Shown here: one piece after another, positions 1 to 4,200 of the stretch
Layout: every line of letters starts with the position of its first letter
Position numbering within the stretch: position 1 is the stretch's first letter
Assembly: GCA_947628575.1 (NCBI GenBank)
Contig: CANRAK010000074.1
Span: forward strand, 1 to 6,005
Source of the DNA: an uncultured Clostridia bacterium
GTDB lineage: Bacteria > Bacillota > Clostridia > TANB77 > CAG-465
Direction of reading: 5' to 3'
DNA: 6,005 nucleotides
Position numbers and translations under genes: made by a program
Notes under the pieces: model-generated
What the model was told of the DNA's origin: nothing
What the model saw: only the letters and a program-made list of their open reading frames with translations
The model's database searches: none

Positions 1-30
1 CCTGATCTCTGCTATTTCGTTACTGTTCAT
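1..30 (-). CDS. 5' end of a divergent gene running off the left edge (possibly DUF4317-like)
   Basis: Read on the minus strand, ATG at 30-28 opens a frame of ten codons (MNSNEIAEIR) that reaches the window edge. A ribosome binding site, AGTGAGG at 45-39, lies 8 bases before the ATG, and a near-consensus promoter lies just upstream (84-56), so a real gene start is well supported. The product cannot be determined from ten residues. The start resembles, from memory, the N-termini of the uncharacterised Firmicutes DUF4317 family (MNKKE-[IV]-AEI-R/K); this is a weak guess. The gene is divergent from the dehydratase fragment. Confidence 0.6.
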   Translation of the reverse strand, partial: MNSNEIAEIR

Positions 31-38
31 TGTTTTTT

Positions 39-84
39 CCTCACTTTCAATTTAAAATATACCAATAATTTCCTTTAATGTAAA
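39..84 (-). promoter_or_regulatory. Promoter and ribosome binding site of the divergent minus-strand gene
   Basis: On the minus strand, TTTACA (84-79) and TATATT (61-56) are separated by exactly 17 bases, a good housekeeping sigma-factor promoter. Transcription would begin near 49, leaving a short leader with AGTGAGG (45-39) placed 8 bases before the ATG at 30. Oddly, the promoter overlaps sequence that still reads as dehydratase-family protein on the other strand (56-88). Confidence 0.6.
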
Positions 85-88
85 AGGA

Positions 89-1000
89 ATGGAAAAATCT
101 AGTGGATTTAAAATTACACCATCTCTTGCTACAAAACTAATAAAAGCAGTAGTATATGGAGATTTACTTCAAAAAATGCTACTTAAAAATAGAGCTTATG
201 AAGTAAAGAGGGGACAAACACAAAAAGTTTATAATAAATGGCTTAAAAAATGCCAGGATATTATAACTCAGGGTAACTTAAAAGACTTTAAAAATGGTAT
301 ATACCAAATGGTAGATGACTTTGAAAACATACAACTAAATAAGAATATTGTAAAGCCTAAAGTTGGCGTTGTTGGTGAGATACTAATTAAATATCATCCG
401 TATGGTAATAACTATGTTATCGATGTACTAGAAAATGAAGGAGCAGAAGTTATAATGCCAGATTTTATGGGATTTGTAAAATTTATGGCAACACATGCAG
501 TTACCAAAAATGAGCTATTAAAAGATAGTAAATTAGTATCAGATATTTCAAAGCTTGCTATTAAACTACTAGATAAGTTTGAAAAAGATGCTACAAAAGC
601 ACTTTCTAAATCTAAAAAAGGGTATATGCTACCATGTAGTATTTGGGACTTAGAAGATAAAGTAAAAGAAATATTATCAATTGGTAATCAAACAGGTGAA
701 GGTTGGTTCTTAACTGCAGAGATGATAGAATATATAGAAAATGGTGTAGCAAATATAGTATGTGTACAACCATTTGCTTGTCTTCCAAATCATGTAGTTG
801 GAAAAGGCGTTATAAAAACAATAAGAAAGAAATTTCCGCAAGCTAATATTTCACCTATAGATTATGACCCGGGTGCTAGCCAGACAAATCAAATTAATAG
901 AATTAAACTATTAATTACAGTTGCAAAAGATAACTTAAAAATAAAAGAAAATGCTTCTAAATTTAAAGTTAGTCATAGAAAAATGAAAGTGAAAAAGTAA
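89..1000 (+). CDS. C-terminal fragment of a large 2-hydroxyacyl-CoA dehydratase/activase-family protein (DUF2229/HgdB-like), probably 5'-truncated
   Basis: The 303-residue reading frame matches, from knowledge of the family, the last part of the roughly 1,400-residue clostridial proteins that combine BcrAD/BadFG activase domains, DUF2229 and a dehydratase-like C-terminus. Recognisable blocks are KAVVYGDLLQKM (about residues 20-31), VGVVGEILIKYHPYGNN (from about 92), GNQTGEGW (199-206), CVQPFACLPNH (225-235) and DYDPGAS (258-264), followed by NQINRIKLL. The relatives use an ATP-driven activase and an Fe-S dehydratase component, but the exact substrate of this large family is uncertain. The N-terminal activase and ATP-binding domains are absent. 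In frame upstream of ATG 89, codons 56-88 read NIPIISFNVKG, which also fits the family, and a TAA at 53-55 then blocks the frame. The ATG has AAAGGA directly abutting it, too close for a normal ribosome binding site. A weak promoter-like TTGTTT-17-TAAAAT (30-58) exists. It is therefore most likely a non-functional remnant with an intact 3' end. A stand-alone C-terminal subunit is the alternative. A terminator follows the stop codon. Confidence 0.8.
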   Translation: MEKSSGFKITPSLATKLIKAVVYGDLLQKMLLKNRAYEVKRGQTQKVYNKWLKKCQDIITQGNLKDFKNGIYQMVDDFENIQLNKNIVKPKVGVVGEILIKYHPYGNNYVIDVLENEGAEVIMPDFMGFVKFMATHAVTKNELLKDSKLVSDISKLAIKLLDKFEKDATKALSKSKKGYMLPCSIWDLEDKVKEILSIGNQTGEGWFLTAEMIEYIENGVANIVCVQPFACLPNHVVGKGVIKTIRKKFPQANISPIDYDPGASQTNQINRIKLLITVAKDNLKIKENASKFKVSHRKMKVKK

Positions 1001-1007
1001 AAATTAG

Positions 1008-1044
1008 AACAGAGTATATAATAAAAAATATGCTCTGTTTTTTT
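1008..1044 (+). terminator. Intrinsic terminator after the dehydratase-family fragment
   Basis: The arms 1008-1019 (AACAGAGTATAT) and 1028-1039 (ATATGCTCTGTT) pair over 12 positions with one G-U pair, leaving an 8-base A-rich loop. A run of seven T (1038-1044), then C and four more T, follows. It begins seven bases after the stop codon at 998-1000, so it should end that transcript and insulate the downstream giant gene. Confidence 0.9.
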
Positions 1045-1207
1045 CTTTTCATATTTTTAAATAGTTTGGTATATATTGGTAGTAAATGTTATATGAAAAT
1101 TAGCCTAAATTATGTAATCAAAATAAATATAAAAAGTAAGAAAATAGTATAAAGTTTACGTTTACATAAAAAATATACATTTTTGAAATAAAAAGTTGCA
1201 AAATTCA
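1045..1207. other. AT-rich intergenic region, no gene seen
   Basis: No reading frame with a credible start and ribosome binding site is visible on either strand. The only patterns are short: TTGGTA at 1066-1071 and again at 1076-1081 (one helical turn apart), and a tandem GTTTAC-GTTTAC at 1154-1165. Neither is recognised as a known operator. The stretch is best read as upstream regulatory or spacer DNA of the giant gene. Confidence 0.6.
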
Positions 1208-1236
1208 TTGACTTTCGACTAAAATTTTAGTAAAAT
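1208..1236 (+). promoter_or_regulatory. Promoter of the giant cohesin/dockerin gene
   Basis: TTGACT (1208-1213) and TAAAAT (1231-1236) are separated by exactly 17 bases, each one base off the housekeeping sigma consensus. The predicted start near 1243 gives a leader of roughly 30 bases before the ATG at 1275. No other promoter between the terminator at 1008-1044 and the gene is as good. Confidence 0.8.
1218..1231. promoter_or_regulatory. Perfect 14-bp palindrome inside the promoter spacer, possible operator
   Basis: ACTAAAATTTTAGT is its own reverse complement over all 14 bases. It fills most of the spacer and touches the first base of the -10 box. A dimeric repressor bound here would block RNA polymerase, so regulated expression of the surface protein is plausible. 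AT-rich DNA makes such palindromes somewhat likely by chance, and the binding protein is unknown. Confidence 0.4.
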
Positions 1237-1256
1237 ATTAACGAACAATTTTATTT

Positions 1257-1264
1257 AAGGGGAG
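1257..1264 (+). promoter_or_regulatory. Ribosome binding site of the giant gene
   Basis: AAGGGGAG ends ten bases before ATG 1275 and complements the 16S rRNA 3' end well. It fixes the start: the reading frame opens here with a textbook signal peptide, and no alternative in-frame start nearby has a comparable site. Confidence 0.8.
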
Positions 1265-1274
1265 AGAAGAAAAT

Positions 1275-4200
1275 ATGAGAAAATCAATAGCAAGTTTATT
1301 TTTAATTCTAGTATTAGTATTATCATTTTCTTTTATTTTAAATGTAAGTGTAATTGCAAAAGATAATCTAGTATTAAGTGTTAACAAAAATCAAGTAAAG
1401 GCAGGAGAAAACTTAATTGTTTCTATAGATATAGATTCAGACGAGACTTCATTATATGCTTATACAGCTAAGTTGAGCTATGATGAGGACGTTTTTGATG
1501 TCATAGAATCAGAAGATTTCGAAGAACAAGAAAACTGGTCAGATATTCTATACAATAAAGAAAACAATAAATTTGCTCTAACAAATAAAGAAGGAGCAAC
1601 TAGCGATAAACTTTTACAAGTAAAATTAAAAGTAAAAAGTGATGCAAAAGCTGGAAAAACAGCTATTACTGTTAATGAAATAACTGCGTCTAATGGTAAA
1701 AAAGACATTAAAATAGATGGTAGTAGTGTAGAAGTACTAGTTCAAAAAGATGGACTAGATAAAGGTGAAAGCATACCAAACAATAATATTGAAACTCCAA
1801 GTGAAGAAAATACTGTAATTAAAGCAGAAAAAGAATTCCCTTGGGTTACTATGCTGTTTGTTGTTTTAATGCTTGCTATTGTTGCATTTGTAATATATTA
1901 TGGAACAAAAAAAGAAGGAGCAAAAAATAATAAGATAGTTGTTACAACTCTAGGTATTATAATTGTAGCTATATTATTATTCTTTGTTATAAAATCTCTA
2001 ACTAAAAAGAACGTAGATGTAGATAAAAATGGATTAGTAGACTATGATGATCCAAAAGATTTATTAGAATATATATTAGAGATAAAGAAACCACAAGACG
2101 GCGATTTATCTGAAAAAGATGTAAATAACGATGGAGAAATAACTATAACTGATGTAGCTCAGGTAGTTAAAGAGGCTAAAAAACAAAATTATGAAGTAAA
2201 TATAACAGATGGTAATGAAAATAATAATAATAACGTAGCAGAAGAAAATCCATCTGTAAAACCAGAAGATACAAACTACAAAACAGAAGTTGGTAAATCT
2301 TCTGCAAGTACTACAACTCCTAAAAAAGGAGAAGATGTTACATTAGATTTAAATATAGATGTAACACCATATACTAATGTAAAATCTGTTATAATTGACG
2401 GAAAAGAATATCCTGTAGAAAAACAAGGAGAAAATAGTTATAAAGTAACTATACCTGCTTCAGATAAAGCTGGACTACAAGATGTTGTTGTAACAGGCGT
2501 TGTATTAGATAATGGTAAAATAGTTGAAACAAACTACACAGTAACATTTGATGTTTTAAAAGATAAACCTAAAGTAGGCGAATTCTCAATCGATACAGAA
2601 AAAGCAATACCTGAGGTATCTGTTAATATTAGTGATAATGACTCTGCTATAAAATCTGGTAAAGTTGTTGTTACAGATGAAGAAGGAAATATTGTATTTG
2701 AATCAGATAAACTAGAAGCTGGTCAAAATACTTATGTATTAGACGGACTAGAAAAGGATAAAAAATATAATGTTAAAGTAGAAGTAGAGTATGATTTAGA
2801 TAGTGATAAATACGGAAAACCAGAAGATAATAGTGGAAAAGATACACTAGTAAATCAAGATTTCGTAATAAATGCAGATTATGGATTTGAAGGAACAGAT
2901 TATAGTATAACTGAAAGAGTAACAGATAAAGATCCTTTAGTTTTAAGCTTTAAGAATTCATATAACTCATATTATGACGTTGAATATGTAGTAATAAACG
3001 GACAAAAATATCAAGTATCTAAAGTTGGAGATATGTATCAAGTAGTACTAGAAAAAGGTGCAAAAGGTGCAAACTCTGTTAATATTGAAGAAGTTGTACT
3101 ACAAAATGGTACATCATATAATGTAAATAAAAAATTAGATTATGTATATTTAAAAAATGAGCCAACTATTGGAGATATTGAAGCTGAACTTAATGATTCA
3201 AAAGTAAAGGTAAAAGTAAATAATAATGATGTAGATGGCGCTATTAAGAATGTAACTGCATATTTAACAGATGAAGAAGGAAATATAATAGATAAAAAAG
3301 AACTTTCAGAAGGTCAAACAGAAGTAGAATTTGATGTTAATGAATCTGGAAAATATAAAGTAAAAGTAGAAGTAACATACGATTTAGGTGATGGTACAGA
3401 TATAACTAAGACTGTTGAGTATGCTGAAGAAATTAAAGAACCAGTAAAAGTTACAATAGTAGACAGCAAAATAGATAATAGATATGCAAAGAAAGGACAA
3501 AAACTAGAAGTAACATATACTGTTGAAACTAACACAGATGATACAATAGCTTCATTTGTAATAAATGGTGTAACATTAAACGCTGTAAAAAATGCTGATG
3601 GAACATACACAGTAAGCTTTAATGCACCACAAGATGATGGAATTGCACAATTAGATGTAACAAAAGTAGTATTTACAAATGAGGGAGAAGTAGAAACATT
3701 TGATGCTTTAGAATATGAAGTATTAAAATCTGAAAAGCCTATAGTAGATGCGTTATCTGTAGTAGATAAAAAAGAAAATGGCAAAGCAACATTAGCATTT
3801 ACTATTACAGATGAAGAAGAAACATTTGTAAAAGGTAGAATAGTTATTACACATCTTGATGCAAATGGAAATGAAAAAGAAGTAGTAGTAAATAAAGAAT
3901 TTACATCTATAGGCGAGACTGTTCATGAGTTAGATAATATAGATGATTTTGAAAACTATAAAGTAGAAATATATGTAACTTATGACTTAGATATAGATAA
4001 AGTAGATACAGAAAATCAATATGAAGAAAAATTTGCTCAAACAGAATTTGAGTTAATAGGAAATTACGAATTTAACTTTAGCGAGTTAAAAGTTGAGGAT
4101 GTAAATAGAGATAGAAATGTTGTAGTATTAAAATTTAAGACTACACTTGCAGAAGCTGCATCTGACACATATTATATTCAATCTGTTGTTATAAATGGTG

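Noticed and set aside
1066..1081. TTGGTA direct repeat 10 bases apart, possible regulator site
   Set aside because: The motif is only six bases long, more than 120 bases upstream of the promoter and in highly AT-rich DNA, so chance is the simplest explanation.
1161..1189. Alternative promoter TTTACA with TGAAAT at 17-base spacing
   Set aside because: The -10 box is poor, and the TTGACT/TAAAAT pair closer to the gene is much stronger.
1478..1708. Minus-strand open frame of 76 codons
   Set aside because: It lies wholly antisense to the cohesin-like coding region, has Ser/Phe-rich composition typical of the reverse complement of Lys/Glu/Asp codons, and has no supporting ribosome binding site context.
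1915..1937. AAGGAG motif suggesting an internal translation start before the second TM helix
   Set aside because: No ATG, GTG or TTG lies at a usable distance in the frame; only ATA occurs. It is kept only as a possible relic in the fusion hypothesis.
3314..3784. Minus-strand open frame of 156 codons
   Set aside because: It is antisense to repeat superunits 1 and 2; the Ser/Thr/Val-rich product is a shadow of the repeat coding sequence, and similar shadows recur in later repeats.
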